Part shown: positions 8,561-17,446 of the stretch, in pieces
Numbering within the stretch: position 1 is the stretch's first letter
Layout of the letters: each line of letters opens with the position of its first letter
Source: CAIWHR01 sp963708855
GTDB taxonomy: Bacteria > Pseudomonadota > Gammaproteobacteria > Burkholderiales > Casimicrobiaceae
Direction of reading: 5' to 3'
DNA length: 64,000 nucleotides
Assembly (NCBI GenBank): GCA_963708855.1
Contig: CAVPUM010000023.1
Coordinates: 1 to 64,000 of the forward strand
Translations under genes and position numbers: made by a program
Notes under the pieces: generated by a model
The model's input: the letters and a program-made list of their open reading frames with translations, nothing else
Databases searched by the model: none
Told to the model about the DNA's origin: nothing

Positions 8561-9805
8561 TCAGGGTGCCTCCTCGGCAGCGAGTTCGAGCAGCGTGTGC
8601 AGCAGGACGTTGGCACCGGCCTCGAGGTCGGCCGGCGCGGTGTGTTCGGCGGCGTTGTGGCTGATCCCCTTCACGCTCGGCACGAAGATCATCGCCGCGG
8701 GACAGATGCGCGCCAGCATCTGCGCGTCGTGCCCGGCGCCCGAAGTCATGCGACGATGGCTCAGTCCAAGCCGCGCGGCCACGGTTTCGATGCAACGGAT
8801 CACGGCGGGATCGAAGGACACCGGCTCGAAGCGGGCCAGTCGCCTGGTGCGGATGGCGACCCCTTCATCGCGGCCCAGCGTCGCCAGGAAGGCGGCGAGC
8901 CGTTCCTCGGCCTGCCGCAGCAGCGCTTCGTCGGTGTTGCGCAGATCCGCGGTGAGCGTCGCGCGGGCCGCGATCACGTTGATCAGGTTGGGCACGAGCT
9001 CGATCCGGCCCACCGTGCAGACCTGGGCGCCGCCCATGTCGCGCGCGAGCCCGCGCAGAAAGGTGGTGATCGCGGCGGCGCAGTATCCCGCGTCGTGCCG
9101 CAGGCGCATCGGCGTGGTGCCGGCGTGATTGGACTGGCCGGTGATGACGATCTCCTGCCACGAGATGCCCTGCAGGTCCTCGACGGCGCCGATGGTGACG
9201 CCTTCGGCATCGAGCACCGGCCCCTGCTCGATGTGCAGCTCGACGTACGCGTGCGGACGATAGGCGGGCAGCGGCGCGGCGCCCGCATACCCGATGCGCT
9301 GCAATTCGTCACCCAGCACCTTGCCGTCGATCGCGACCGCGGCCAGCCCTTCAGCCAGCGAAAGGCCGCCCGCATACACCAGCGAGCCCAGCATGTCGGG
9401 CGCGAAGCGGGCACCCTCCTCGTTGGTGAAGAGCGCGACGACCAGCGGCCGCCGCGTGACGAGGCCTGCGGCATCGAGGGTCGCGACGACCTCGAGCCCC
9501 GCGAGGACGCCCAGATTGCCGTCGTATCGCCCGCCCGTGCGCACGGTGTCGACATGCGAGCCGGTCATCACGGGCGGCAGCGACTCCCGGCCGGCGCGCA
9601 GGCCGAACACATTGCCGATGCCATCGACGATCACTTGCAGCCCGAGCTCGCGCATCCAGCTCACGACGAGATCGCGCCCGGCCTTGTCCTCGTCGGTCAA
9701 CGCGAGCCGGCAACAGCCACCGCCTTCGATGGCGCCGATTTGCGCCAATTGGTCGAGGCGCGCCAGCAGGCGTGCACCGTCGATGCGCAGCTCGGGAGCG
9801 GTCAT
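8561..9805 (-). CDS. M20-family N-carbamoyl-L-amino acid / allantoate amidohydrolase
   Basis: A 414-residue cytoplasmic binuclear metal hydrolase of the AmaB / allantoate amidohydrolase / beta-ureidopropionase group. Metal and catalytic motifs are present in order: GSHVDTV, GGRYDGNLG, TNEEGARFAPD, ELHIEQGP, NHAGTTPM and the C-terminal SHNAAEHT. It cleaves a ureido or carbamoyl group from an L-amino acid-like substrate; L-carbamoylase, ureidopropionase and allantoate activity are hard to separate by eye. The ATG at 9805 is used. A GTG at 9838 overlaps the upstream stop codon (GTGA) and is the alternative start. It lies between the ammonia-lyase and D-carbamoylase genes in one operon. Confidence 0.86.
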   Translation of the reverse strand: MTAPELRIDGARLLARLDQLAQIGAIEGGGCCRLALTDEDKAGRDLVVSWMRELGLQVIVDGIGNVFGLRAGRESLPPVMTGSHVDTVRTGGRYDGNLGVLAGLEVVATLDAAGLVTRRPLVVALFTNEEGARFAPDMLGSLVYAGGLSLAEGLAAVAIDGKVLGDELQRIGYAGAAPLPAYRPHAYVELHIEQGPVLDAEGVTIGAVEDLQGISWQEIVITGQSNHAGTTPMRLRHDAGYCAAAITTFLRGLARDMGGAQVCTVGRIELVPNLINVIAARATLTADLRNTDEALLRQAEERLAAFLATLGRDEGVAIRTRRLARFEPVSFDPAVIRCIETVAARLGLSHRRMTSGAGHDAQMLARICPAAMIFVPSVKGISHNAAEHTAPADLEAGANVLLHTLLELAAEEAP

Positions 9806-9834
9806 TGCTCGTCCATGCTTTCGGCCTTCTCCGA

Positions 9835-11055
9835 TCACGTCGTCAACTTGCCTTCGGCAGGCGCGACGATTTGCCGATAGATCTCCGGATCGGTATCGCC
9901 TTCGCTGCCGATCAGCAGCACGCGCGACCGGCCGTCGAGGCCCAGAGTCTGCCAGATCTCCGCGCGCCCCTTGGCCGCCAGCAATGCAGCCAGTCCGCCA
10001 GCCCCGGTTTCGCCCGCCACGATGGCGGGGTCGCCCGGCGCCGGCGAGGCCAGCGTGCGCATCGCGTCGAGTGCGAAGCGGTCATCGACCACGGCGTACG
10101 CGCTGGCACCGGCGTCGACGATCTCCCAGGCGAGCGGCGATACTTCGCCGCAGGCGAGACCGGCCATCACGGTGTCGAGATCCCCGGTCACCGCGACAGG
10201 TCGGCCGGCCAGGCCGCTCTGGAAGTGGCAGCCGGCCCGGGTCGGCTCGACGATCACGAGCCGGGGGCGGCGCGCTTCCCAGGCGAGCCAGAAGGCCGCG
10301 CAGACCGACGCCGCCAGCGCGCCCACACCGGCCTGCACGAACACGTGCGTCGGCGGCTCGTCCGCCACCCGGACGACCTCGCGTGCCATCACGCCGTAGC
10401 CGTGCATCACGTCGACCGGAATCTCGCGGTAACCCTCGTAGGTCGTGTCCGACACCACGGTCCAGCCGTTCCTCCTCGCCTCGTCCGCGGCATGACGCAC
10501 CGAGTCGTCGTAGTTGCCCGGCACACGGACAACCTCCGCCCCGAATTGCGCGATCGCGGCGCACCGCCCCTCGCTCACGGACGCGTGCACGAAGATGACG
10601 CAGCGGCAGCCGAAGAGCCGTGCCCCCCAGGCCACCGAGCGTCCGTGATTGCCGTCGGTCGCACAGGTGACGGTTACGGTTTGCGCGATGTGACGCCAGC
10701 GGCCGTCGATCAGTTGTCGCGAGTCGACGGGCTCGCCGCCGTTGCGCGCCTCGACCGCCTTCTTGAGCAACCGGAACACGGCGTAGGCGCCTCCCAGCGC
10801 CTTGAAGCTCTTGAGGCCGAAGCGGTCACACTCGTCCTTGTAGTAGAGTGCCGCCAACCCCAGTCGCGCCGCCAGGCCCGGCAAGCGATGAAGCGGTGTC
10901 GCCGCGTGACCGGGCCAGCGGCCGATCTCGTCCTCGGCGGCAACGAAGCCCGCCTGATTCAGGATTCGCGCACGCACGCTTCCGTAGGGTTCCGAAGGGG
11001 GTGCCGCCCGCGGATTCCGATGGACGCGAATGCCGTCGCCTGCAGGTGTGCTCAT
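9835..11055 (-). CDS. 2,3-Diaminopropionate ammonia-lyase (PLP fold type II)
   Basis: A 406-residue PLP enzyme that converts 2,3-diaminopropionate to pyruvate and two ammonia. The Schiff-base lysine is Lys85 in GLKSFKALGGAYA. The substrate and cofactor loops are visible in TDGNHGRSVAWGA, VVSDTTYEGY and GETGAGG. The order matches DpaL/YgeX proteins (about 400 aa). Its ATG at 11055 overlaps the stop codon of the GTPase gene (ATGA). The same enzyme type sits beside an M20 hydrolase in the E. coli yge cluster, which supports a role in nitrogen recovery from ureido or diamino acids here. Confidence 0.9.
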   Translation of the reverse strand: MSTPAGDGIRVHRNPRAAPPSEPYGSVRARILNQAGFVAAEDEIGRWPGHAATPLHRLPGLAARLGLAALYYKDECDRFGLKSFKALGGAYAVFRLLKKAVEARNGGEPVDSRQLIDGRWRHIAQTVTVTCATDGNHGRSVAWGARLFGCRCVIFVHASVSEGRCAAIAQFGAEVVRVPGNYDDSVRHAADEARRNGWTVVSDTTYEGYREIPVDVMHGYGVMAREVVRVADEPPTHVFVQAGVGALAASVCAAFWLAWEARRPRLVIVEPTRAGCHFQSGLAGRPVAVTGDLDTVMAGLACGEVSPLAWEIVDAGASAYAVVDDRFALDAMRTLASPAPGDPAIVAGETGAGGLAALLAAKGRAEIWQTLGLDGRSRVLLIGSEGDTDPEIYRQIVAPAEGKLTT

Positions 11056-12122
11056 CGGCACAACCTCGCTGTCGAATCGCTGCTCGATGCGCGAACCGGC
11101 GCGTTGAAGCGCGCGTCGAAGCTGTCCGCGATCACCTTCGGGTCGAACCCCGTCGTGATGAACACGAGCCGAGAGCGCCGATCGGCATCGGGCCAGGCGG
11201 CAAGCCGCACGGGCGGGTGAAACACGTGGTGCACGCCCTGGACGACCACCGGCGCCTCCTCGTCGGCGAGGTGGAGCACACCCTTCACGCGCAACAGCAT
11301 CGGTCCGTGTTCCGCGCGGACCTCGGCGAGCCAATCCTGCACGGCAAGCCAGTCGAGCGGCGACTCGGCTTCCAGCGCTACGGACTCGACGTCGGCGTGC
11401 GCGGCATGCATCGGCGGGCCTGCGGCGTGCGTGTGCGTGCGCGACGACTCGTGCGCAAGCCACTCCCGCATATCGCGCGCGAGCGATGCGTCGGGTGGCG
11501 GCAGTACGACGGACGCATCGACGCGGCCGTGATCCGCGTAGCGCAACACCGCGCGCGCATTGAGCGCGCCCAGCGCCGCTTCGAGTGCCGGCGTGCCGTC
11601 GCCGGCCAGATCGCGCTTGGTGATCAACAGCGTATCCGCGAGGGCCGCCTGCTTGCGCGCTTCCCGGCGCTCGTGCAATTGCGACCGGCCGAACAGCGCA
11701 TCGACGGTGGTGACCACGCGCGCCAGCGAGCAGAAGTGCGCCACCAGCGGACTGGCGAGCAGCATCTGCATGATCGGCGCGGGATCGGCGAGCCCGGTCG
11801 TTTCGATCACCACGCGGCGAAACGGCGGCAACTCGCCCGTGTCGCGCCTGGCGAGCAGCCCGCGCAGCGCGCTTTCCAGGTCCGAGCGCACCGAGCAGCA
11901 GATGCAGCCTGACGGCAGCACCTGCACCTCGCCCTCTACCGAGTCGACCAGCAGATGATCGACGCCGATCGCGCCGAATTCATTGATGATCACCGCCGTG
12001 TCGGCCAGCTCGGGCTGCCGGAGCAGATGATTGAGCAGCGTGGTCTTGCCGCTGCCGAGAAAGCCCGTGAGGACCGTGACCGGGACCTTCTCGTGCGAGC
12101 GATCGGCGTCGAATAGCGACAT
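11052..12122 (-). CDS. G3E GTPase, COG0523/CobW-like metallochaperone
   Basis: A 356-residue cytoplasmic GTPase. Walker A is GFLGSGKTT (residues 20-28), the metal-binding GCICCSVR (Cys73, Cys75, Cys76) follows, and the guanine-specificity motif ITKRDL is present. A CobW C-terminal domain follows a His-rich linker (HTHAAG...HAAHAD). Such proteins deliver Zn, Co, Ni or Fe to client enzymes. It is first in a four-gene operon containing an M20 metal hydrolase, which makes that hydrolase the obvious client candidate (inference). It overlaps the ammonia-lyase start by 4 nt. The start at 12122 is the ATG just before the VPVTVLTGFLGSG strand. Confidence 0.88.
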   Translation of the reverse strand: MSLFDADRSHEKVPVTVLTGFLGSGKTTLLNHLLRQPELADTAVIINEFGAIGVDHLLVDSVEGEVQVLPSGCICCSVRSDLESALRGLLARRDTGELPPFRRVVIETTGLADPAPIMQMLLASPLVAHFCSLARVVTTVDALFGRSQLHERREARKQAALADTLLITKRDLAGDGTPALEAALGALNARAVLRYADHGRVDASVVLPPPDASLARDMREWLAHESSRTHTHAAGPPMHAAHADVESVALEAESPLDWLAVQDWLAEVRAEHGPMLLRVKGVLHLADEEAPVVVQGVHHVFHPPVRLAAWPDADRRSRLVFITTGFDPKVIADSFDARFNAPVRASSSDSTARLCR

Positions 12123-12145
12123 CGGGACGGTTGCGCGGCAGGCAG

Positions 12146-12174
12146 TTGCGGGAGTGGCAAGGCCGGCATAGTAT
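12146..12174 (+). promoter_or_regulatory. Possible sigma70-type promoter for the cyclase gene
   Basis: TTGCGG (12146-12151), a 17-base spacer and TAGTAT (12169-12174) lie in the gap between the divergent GTPase and cyclase genes, about 50 nt before the cyclase ATG. Each box matches three to four of six consensus bases, so this is a weak prediction. Confidence 0.3.
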
Positions 12175-12221
12175 GCGCCGCAAACAGCGCCTCGAGCGCG
12201 AGGCCCGACCAGGAGACCGCC

Positions 12222-13324
12222 ATGGACGAACGCACCCCGCCCGCAAGAACCGGCGACGATCGTGATGCCGCGCAGGACGAGGCGGCAAGCCCCGAGCGCC
12301 GCAGCTTCATGAAGACCGCCGCGGTCGCCGGTGCGATGGGCGCGGTCGCGGGCGCGTTGCACGGCAAGTACGCTTCCGCGCCGCTGATCTCCGAAGCCCA
12401 GGCGCAGGCAGCGCCCGGAGGCGAGAAGTGGTGGCCGTCGCGCTGGGGCGCGGCCGACGAGGCGGGCGCGTCCAACCTGATCACGCCGGAGAAGGTGCTC
12501 GATGCGGTGAAATGGATCAAGGAGGGCAGGATCTACCGCATCGGGCGCGTGTATGAAGCGGGAATGCCGCTGTTCGGCGCGCGCGCGTTCGCGGTGCGCA
12601 TTCCCGGCTCTCCCACCGGCGGGCCGTTCGGCCAGAACAAGCTCGTCTATCACGACGAGTTCATCGCCACCGAGATCGGCCAGGTCGGCACGCAGTTCGA
12701 CGGCCTCGGCCACATCGGCATCCAGCAGGGCAAGGATGGCGACAAGAACGAGACGCGCTTCTACAACGGCGTGACGCTGCAGGAGATGGGCGACGCCTAC
12801 GGCCTGAAGAAGCTCGGCATCGAGAAGTGCAAGCCTTTCTTCACGCGAGCGCATCTGATCGACGTCGCCGGCCTGAAGGGCCAGATGTGGGACGCGGGCC
12901 AGGAGATCAGCTCGCCGACGTGCGCGCCGCGATGGAAAGACAGGGGCTCAAGGAAACCGACATCAAACAGGGCGACGCGATCTTCTTCAACACCGGCTGG
13001 GGCGCGCTGTGGATGAAGAACAACGATCGCTTCAACGCCGGCGAGCCCGGGATCGGCGTCGAGGTCGCCGGATGGATCGTCTCCAAGCTGCCCGCGCTCG
13101 TCGGCGCCGACACCTGGGGCACCGAGGTCGTGCCCAATCCCGACAAGAATCTCGCTTTCCCCGTGCATGGCGAGCTGATTGCCAAGAACGGCATCTTCAA
13201 CCACGAGAACCTGGTCTTCGACGAGCTCATCAAGGACCGGAAGTACCAGTTCGTCTACGTGTTTTCGCCCATGCCGATCAAGGGTGGAACGGGGTCGGCC
13301 GGCGGGCCCATCGCCATTGCCTGA
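12222..13324 (+). CDS. Tat-exported cyclase-family metal hydrolase (one frame break)
   Basis: About 367 residues. The N-terminus has a twin-arginine signal (ERRSFMKTAAVAGAMGA) after a short acidic leader. The body matches the cyclase / kynurenine formamidase-like superfamily: RWGAADEAGASNLITPE, then QVGTQFDGLGHIG where that family usually has HxGTHxDxxxH, and later GDAIFFNTGW. It probably hydrolyses or isomerises a cyclic amide or ester in the periplasm; the substrate is unknown. The frame changes by one base near 12908 (GATCAGCTCGCC). The reading passes from ...AGQEIS to LADVRAAMERQG, so one base seems to be missing there. Unlike nearly all other breaks in the window, this one looks like a deletion. 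The binding-protein gene begins 10 nt downstream. Confidence 0.75.
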
Positions 13325-13334
13325 CGCGCCGCTC

Positions 13335-14345
13335 GTGTCGCGCGCCCTGCTGCTCGCGGTGCTGCTGCTCGCCGCGGCGGGCGCACCGGCCCAGGAGCCG
13401 CAGGACAAGCCGGCGCCGTGGAAGCTGTCGGCGGCGGTCGGCCCCGCCTTCGCGCTGGGCAAGGCGGGGGAGCGGTGGGCGAAGCTCATCGCCGAGCGAT
13501 CGGGCGGCACGGTGCCGGTGCAGTTCTCTCCCGGCGCGGCCCTCGCGTCGCGCGATCCGGCGCGCGAGTTCGTCGCGTTGCGCGACGGCGCCGCGGATCT
13601 CGCCGTTGGCTCGACCCTTTACTGGTCGGGGCAGGTCGTCGAGCTGAATGTGATCGGACTGCCCTGGCTGGCTCCGGAAGACAAGGACCTCGCCGCGCTG
13701 GCGAGCGAAGCCGTCACCGAAAGGCTTGCCGCGGCGATGGAGCGCGCCGGCGTCGTGCCGCTCGCATTCGCCGTGCTGGGTCATCGCGAGCTGGCGACGA
13801 CCGGCAAGGTGCCGCGCTCGCCGGACGACATGGCCGGCATGAAGGTCCGGCTGGCATCGACGCCATTGCTCACCGATCTTTTCGCGGGACTCGGGGCCGA
13901 GCCGCACGCGATGACCCTCGTCGACGCGCAGGCCGCGCTGCGGACCGGGATGCTTGACGCGCAGGAGGGGTCGCTGGCGGCGATCGCCGCCGCGCGGCTC
14001 GACACCCTCGGCGTCAGGCAGGTGATGCTCTGGGGCGCCGTCGCGGAGTTCGCGGTGTTCGCGGCGAACAAGGCGGCGTGGAACGGTTGGACCGCGGCGC
14101 AGCGCGCGGTCGCGCGTGATGCCGCGCTGGAGGCGGCGCGCGGGCTGCCCGCGCTCGCCCGGGTCGAGAACGAGGCGGCGCTCGTAGAATTGCGCAAGCG
14201 TGGCGTGACAGTGACGCGCCTGACCGCCACCGGCCGCGCGGCGTTCGCGGCCGCGGCGCGGGGCGTCTACGACAAGTGGGCGACCCTAGCCGGCTCCGAT
14301 CTCGTGCGCGCGGCGGAAACGGCAGTCGGCAGCGCCGCGCGTTGA
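13335..14345 (+). CDS. TRAP-type solute-binding protein (DctP family), orphan
   Basis: A 336-residue periplasmic binding protein. A GTG start at 13335 opens a signal peptide (SRALLLAVLLLAAAGAPAQ). The mature part has DctP features: AERSGGTVPVQFSPGAAL, VGLPWLAPED-like region and DMAGMKVRLASTPLL. It should capture an organic acid for a TRAP transporter. No DctQ or DctM gene is adjacent, so it either uses a distant membrane component or works as an accessory binder. It starts 10 nt after the cyclase stop codon; co-expression suggests that it binds the substrate or product of that periplasmic hydrolase (inference). Confidence 0.82.
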   Translation: MSRALLLAVLLLAAAGAPAQEPQDKPAPWKLSAAVGPAFALGKAGERWAKLIAERSGGTVPVQFSPGAALASRDPAREFVALRDGAADLAVGSTLYWSGQVVELNVIGLPWLAPEDKDLAALASEAVTERLAAAMERAGVVPLAFAVLGHRELATTGKVPRSPDDMAGMKVRLASTPLLTDLFAGLGAEPHAMTLVDAQAALRTGMLDAQEGSLAAIAAARLDTLGVRQVMLWGAVAEFAVFAANKAAWNGWTAAQRAVARDAALEAARGLPALARVENEAALVELRKRGVTVTRLTATGRAAFAAAARGVYDKWATLAGSDLVRAAETAVGSAAR

Positions 14346-14361
14346 CGCTCGTCGTCGAGCG
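14346..14361 (+). terminator. Hairpin directly after the orphan binding-protein gene
   Basis: A perfect inverted repeat CGCTCG / CGAGCG with a TCGT loop starts at the first base after the TGA stop. No T run follows. It is a plausible end of the cyclase/binding-protein mRNA before the convergent gene. Confidence 0.4.
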
Positions 14362-14412
14362 GAGGAAACGAGGACTCCTGCCCGCGACGAGCCGCCGATC
14401 GCGCGCCGCCGC

Positions 14413-15423
14413 TCAGGTCACGAAACGTCCCAGACGCACCGCGGTCTCGCCCTTCTTCGGGCGGCGCGTCGGCATGATCAGCACGCAGTCGTCGTACGGC
14501 GTGGTGATCGTCGCGCCACCGTCGCGCGCAAGCAGCGTGTTTGCTTTCGGCACCACGGCAAGCCCGCCGACCGGAACCGCGAAAGCGAATTCGTCGGTGG
14601 CGATGGTCACCACCGCGGTGACCTCGATCACCTTCTGTGCCGGCATCGGCACTGGCTCGAGCCAGGCATCGAGGAATGCCGGCGCGCACATGCCGAAGTG
14701 CCGCAGAAAGCGCAGCGTCACCTGTCTGGCCACGTCCGGCGCGCCGGCTTCCCAGTGCTGGCCGCACTCGATCAGCAGTGCGCTGCGCGGGTCCTCCGCA
14801 TCGTCGAAGAACGCGTAGTCGCGCAGCCGCGTGCCGGCCGCGTGTCCGCCGTCGACGATGATGTGCTCCGGCGAGCCCAGCGCCTGCGCGAGCTCCACGC
14901 CCTTGCGCTGCCGTCCAGCCATGGCGAGCGGGGGGCAGCGGTCGGTCATCGAGTGCAGATCGAGCAGGTAGTCGACGCGCTCGTAGAGCGGGCGCAGCGC
15001 GCGTGCACGGGCGAGATCGGCGGTCTTCCGCGTGCCGTCCAGGACCTCCGCGGTCCAGAGCCGGTTGAAATCTTCGTCGACGCAGCGCGACGCGAACGGA
15101 TCCGCCCGGTCGAAGCCTTCATAGGCCTCGACATTGGCAAAGCACACCGACAGCGCGCCGCGCGTCGGCCGGAAATCCGTGGACAGCAGCCAGTCGAGCG
15201 CGATGGCGCCGCAGACTTCGTTGCCGTGCGTCAGCGCCTGCACGAGGACGTGCGGGCCCGTTGCGGGTCCGGCAAGTGTCCAGACATACGGAATCCCCGC
15301 GTTGCCGGCGGCCCAGCGGGCGAGGTCGGGAAAGGCGACCTCGATCGGCGGCACGGGAAGTGCGGCGCTCACGCCGGCCTTTCGCATTTCGTCGTCGTAA
15401 GGCAGCGTGGCGGGAGCACTCAT
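14413..15423 (-). CDS. Succinylglutamate desuccinylase / aspartoacylase-family zinc hydrolase
   Basis: A 336-residue zinc carboxypeptidase-like hydrolase of the AstE/AspA family. The metal-binding His66 and Glu69 are in ALTHGNEVCG, and the third ligand is in LLDLHSM. Residues EDFNRLW provide the conserved Asn-Arg substrate contact. These enzymes deacylate N-acyl amino acids or act on amino-acid-derived amides. The ATG at 15423 lies at the start of the conserved region. It is divergent from the sorbosone dehydrogenase-like gene and convergent with the orphan binding protein, so it is probably a single-gene unit. The exact substrate is unknown. Confidence 0.84.
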   Translation of the reverse strand: MSAPATLPYDDEMRKAGVSAALPVPPIEVAFPDLARWAAGNAGIPYVWTLAGPATGPHVLVQALTHGNEVCGAIALDWLLSTDFRPTRGALSVCFANVEAYEGFDRADPFASRCVDEDFNRLWTAEVLDGTRKTADLARARALRPLYERVDYLLDLHSMTDRCPPLAMAGRQRKGVELAQALGSPEHIIVDGGHAAGTRLRDYAFFDDAEDPRSALLIECGQHWEAGAPDVARQVTLRFLRHFGMCAPAFLDAWLEPVPMPAQKVIEVTAVVTIATDEFAFAVPVGGLAVVPKANTLLARDGGATITTPYDDCVLIMPTRRPKKGETAVRLGRFVT

Positions 15424-15587
15424 GGCGGCGTTTCCCCCGTCCCCGACGCGGGACGCGACGGGGAAAAGGGCAGAATAGGCAGAGGCACCGGCGGTGTCAA
15501 ATGGGCCCGGCTGCGTGCGTCGATCCGCGTGGCCGGCAACTGTGCGACGATAGCCGAGCAAACCGAAATGCGCGACGAGGAGGCGAC

Positions 15588-16748
15588 ATGAGCGGGGGAC
15601 AGTTTCGGGGAAGCGCGTGCAGGTCGATGGCGCGTCCGCGGTGGCTTTCGAAAAGTGTGGGTGGGGCGCTGGTGACCTTTCTTGCCTGCGCGCTCGTGCA
15701 GGCGCAGAGCGATCTGCCGGTCGCGACGCTCAGGCTTCCCCCCGGATTCACCGCCGAGGTCGTCGCGCGCGTCCCGAATGCCCGCGCGATGACCCTCGGT
15801 GCCGCCGGGACGCTGTTCGTCGGCAGCGCGTCCGCGGGCAAGGTCTACGCGCTGACGCTGCCGCCGCCGGGCACCAAGGGCGAGGCGGTGACCAATGTGA
15901 TCGCGTCCGGGTTGCGCGAACCGGCAGGCGTCGCGTTCCGCGACGGTGCGCTGTACGTGTCGGCCGTCTCGCGCATCCTGCGTTTTGACGACATCGAGCG
16001 TCGCCTCGCCGACCCGCCGCCGCCGGTCGTCGTCAGCGATCGTTTCCCGACCGACGGGCACCACGGACGCAAGTTCATCGCCTTCGGGCCGGACGGCAAG
16101 CTCTACGTGCCGGTGGGCGCGCCTTGCAACATCTGCGAACCGGATCCCGATCGCTACGCGAACATCATGCGGATGAATCGCGACGGCAGCGGCCTCGAAG
16201 TCTACGCGCGCGGGCTGCGCAACTCGGTGGGTTTCGACTGGGACCCGCGGACCGGGGAGCTGTGGTTCACGAGCAACGGGCGCGACTGGCTGGGCGACGA
16301 CTCGCCGCCCGACACGCTGAATCATGCACCGGCCGCCGGGCTGCACTTCGGCTTTCCGTATTGCCACGGGGGCACGCTGTCCGACCCCGAGTTCGGGACC
16401 AGGCGCCCGTGCAGCGCGTTCCGGCCGCCCGCGCAGAACCTCGGGCCGCACGTCGCGGCGCTCGGCATGCGCTTCTACACGGGAACGCAGTTCCCGGCGG
16501 CCTATCGCAACCGGATCTTCATTGCCGAGCACGGCTCATGGAACCGCAGCCGCAAGATCGGCTACCGCGTCACGATGGTCACGCTCGACGGCAACAAGGC
16601 GGTGCGCTACGAACCCTTCGCCGAAGGCTGGCTGCAACGGGAGAGCGCCTGGGGGCGTCCGGCGGACGTGCAGGTCGCGCCGGACGGCTCGCTCCTCGTT
16701 TCGGACGACCACGCCGGGGCGATCTACCGGATCCGGTACGGTCAGTAG
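15588..16748 (+). CDS. PQQ-type sorbosone/glucose dehydrogenase-like beta-propeller protein
   Basis: A 386-residue exported protein. After a basic N-terminus, a hydrophobic segment (GGALVTFLACALVQAQ) acts as signal peptide. The remainder is a GSDH-type six-bladed propeller: LPPGFTAEVVARVPNARAM, HHGRKFIAFGPDGKLYV, GLRNSVGFDWDPRTGELWF and SWNRSRKIGYRV. Members oxidise aldoses or sorbosone with PQQ in the periplasm; some are non-catalytic. The ATG at 15588 has GAGGAGG 6 nt upstream. It converges on the Pro/Tyr-rich protein gene, and their stop codons overlap by 7 nt. Confidence 0.85.
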   Translation: MSGGQFRGSACRSMARPRWLSKSVGGALVTFLACALVQAQSDLPVATLRLPPGFTAEVVARVPNARAMTLGAAGTLFVGSASAGKVYALTLPPPGTKGEAVTNVIASGLREPAGVAFRDGALYVSAVSRILRFDDIERRLADPPPPVVVSDRFPTDGHHGRKFIAFGPDGKLYVPVGAPCNICEPDPDRYANIMRMNRDGSGLEVYARGLRNSVGFDWDPRTGELWFTSNGRDWLGDDSPPDTLNHAPAAGLHFGFPYCHGGTLSDPEFGTRRPCSAFRPPAQNLGPHVAALGMRFYTGTQFPAAYRNRIFIAEHGSWNRSRKIGYRVTMVTLDGNKAVRYEPFAEGWLQRESAWGRPADVQVAPDGSLLVSDDHAGAIYRIRYGQ

Positions 16749-17177
16749 GCTCCGTAGGGGGCGGCATGGCGGGGCGGACGCCACGCGGGCGCCGCGACCA
16801 CGACGCGTCGCGGCCGGTACACCGGGGCCGGGTAGACGAGCGGGGCGGTGTAGGCGACCGGACCGGAATAGACGACCGGAGCGGGGTAGGTGGCAGGAGC
16901 GGAAAAAGGGATTGCGGCCGGATAGACGACCGGGGCCGGGTAGTACGGGCGATAGTAGCGGACGCGCGACAGGTGCGTAGGCGGGGCCGTAATTCCTGTG
17001 CCAGTAGCCCGGGTAGCCACCCCCATAGGCGGGACCGCCCGCGCTGACGGCGAAGCCCGGGACGCCGATGGAAACGCTCCAGGCGACATTTCCGGCGGAT
17101 GCGGTGCCTGCGGCGATGCCCATGCTCGCGGCAACGGCGGCGGCGGCGACAACGGCGGCGATCTTGCGACGGAACAT
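16742..17177 (-). CDS. Exported Gly/Tyr/Pro/Val-rich repeat protein (one frame break)
   Basis: About 144 residues. The ATG at 17177 with GAGGAG upstream starts a clear signal peptide (MFRRKIAAVVAAAAVAASMG, then Ala-rich to ASAG). The mature N-terminal part is Gly/Tyr-rich (GGGYPGYWHRNYGPAY). After a one-base insertion near 16980 the sequence continues as a low-complexity Tyr-Pro-Ala-Val repeat (YPAPVVY, TYPAPVVYSGPVAYTAP) ending in GAY. The repeat unit is about 12-15 bases, seen in DNA as recurring gacgaccgg and ggggtag blocks. It resembles small surface or periplasmic proteins of unknown role. The function is not assigned. Confidence 0.6.
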
Positions 17178-17446
17178 GGCGAACTCCTCTGGCTTGTTCG
17201 GGAAAAGAAGGGTCATAGGCGACCGGTTCTTGCGCCTCCGGCAGGCAGCCGACGCTTTGCCAGATTCCCGTCGGACCCTGCTTTTGCCGTGGGCGCCACG
17301 CCGCCATCAACGCGGCGCCGGCCGGCCCGGTTGACGCCGCCGCGACGCGCGGCGGCCGGAGCGAGCATCGCCGGAAACGACACAGTTCGATACACCCGCC
17401 GCGGTTGCGTTATGCTTCGTCGAAGAACACGACCCGACGGAGGAAC

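Noticed and set aside
7685..9880. A 731-codon open frame antisense to the carbamoylase genes
   Set aside because: The opposite strand encodes two enzymes with complete catalytic motifs; the antisense frame has no recognisable domain.
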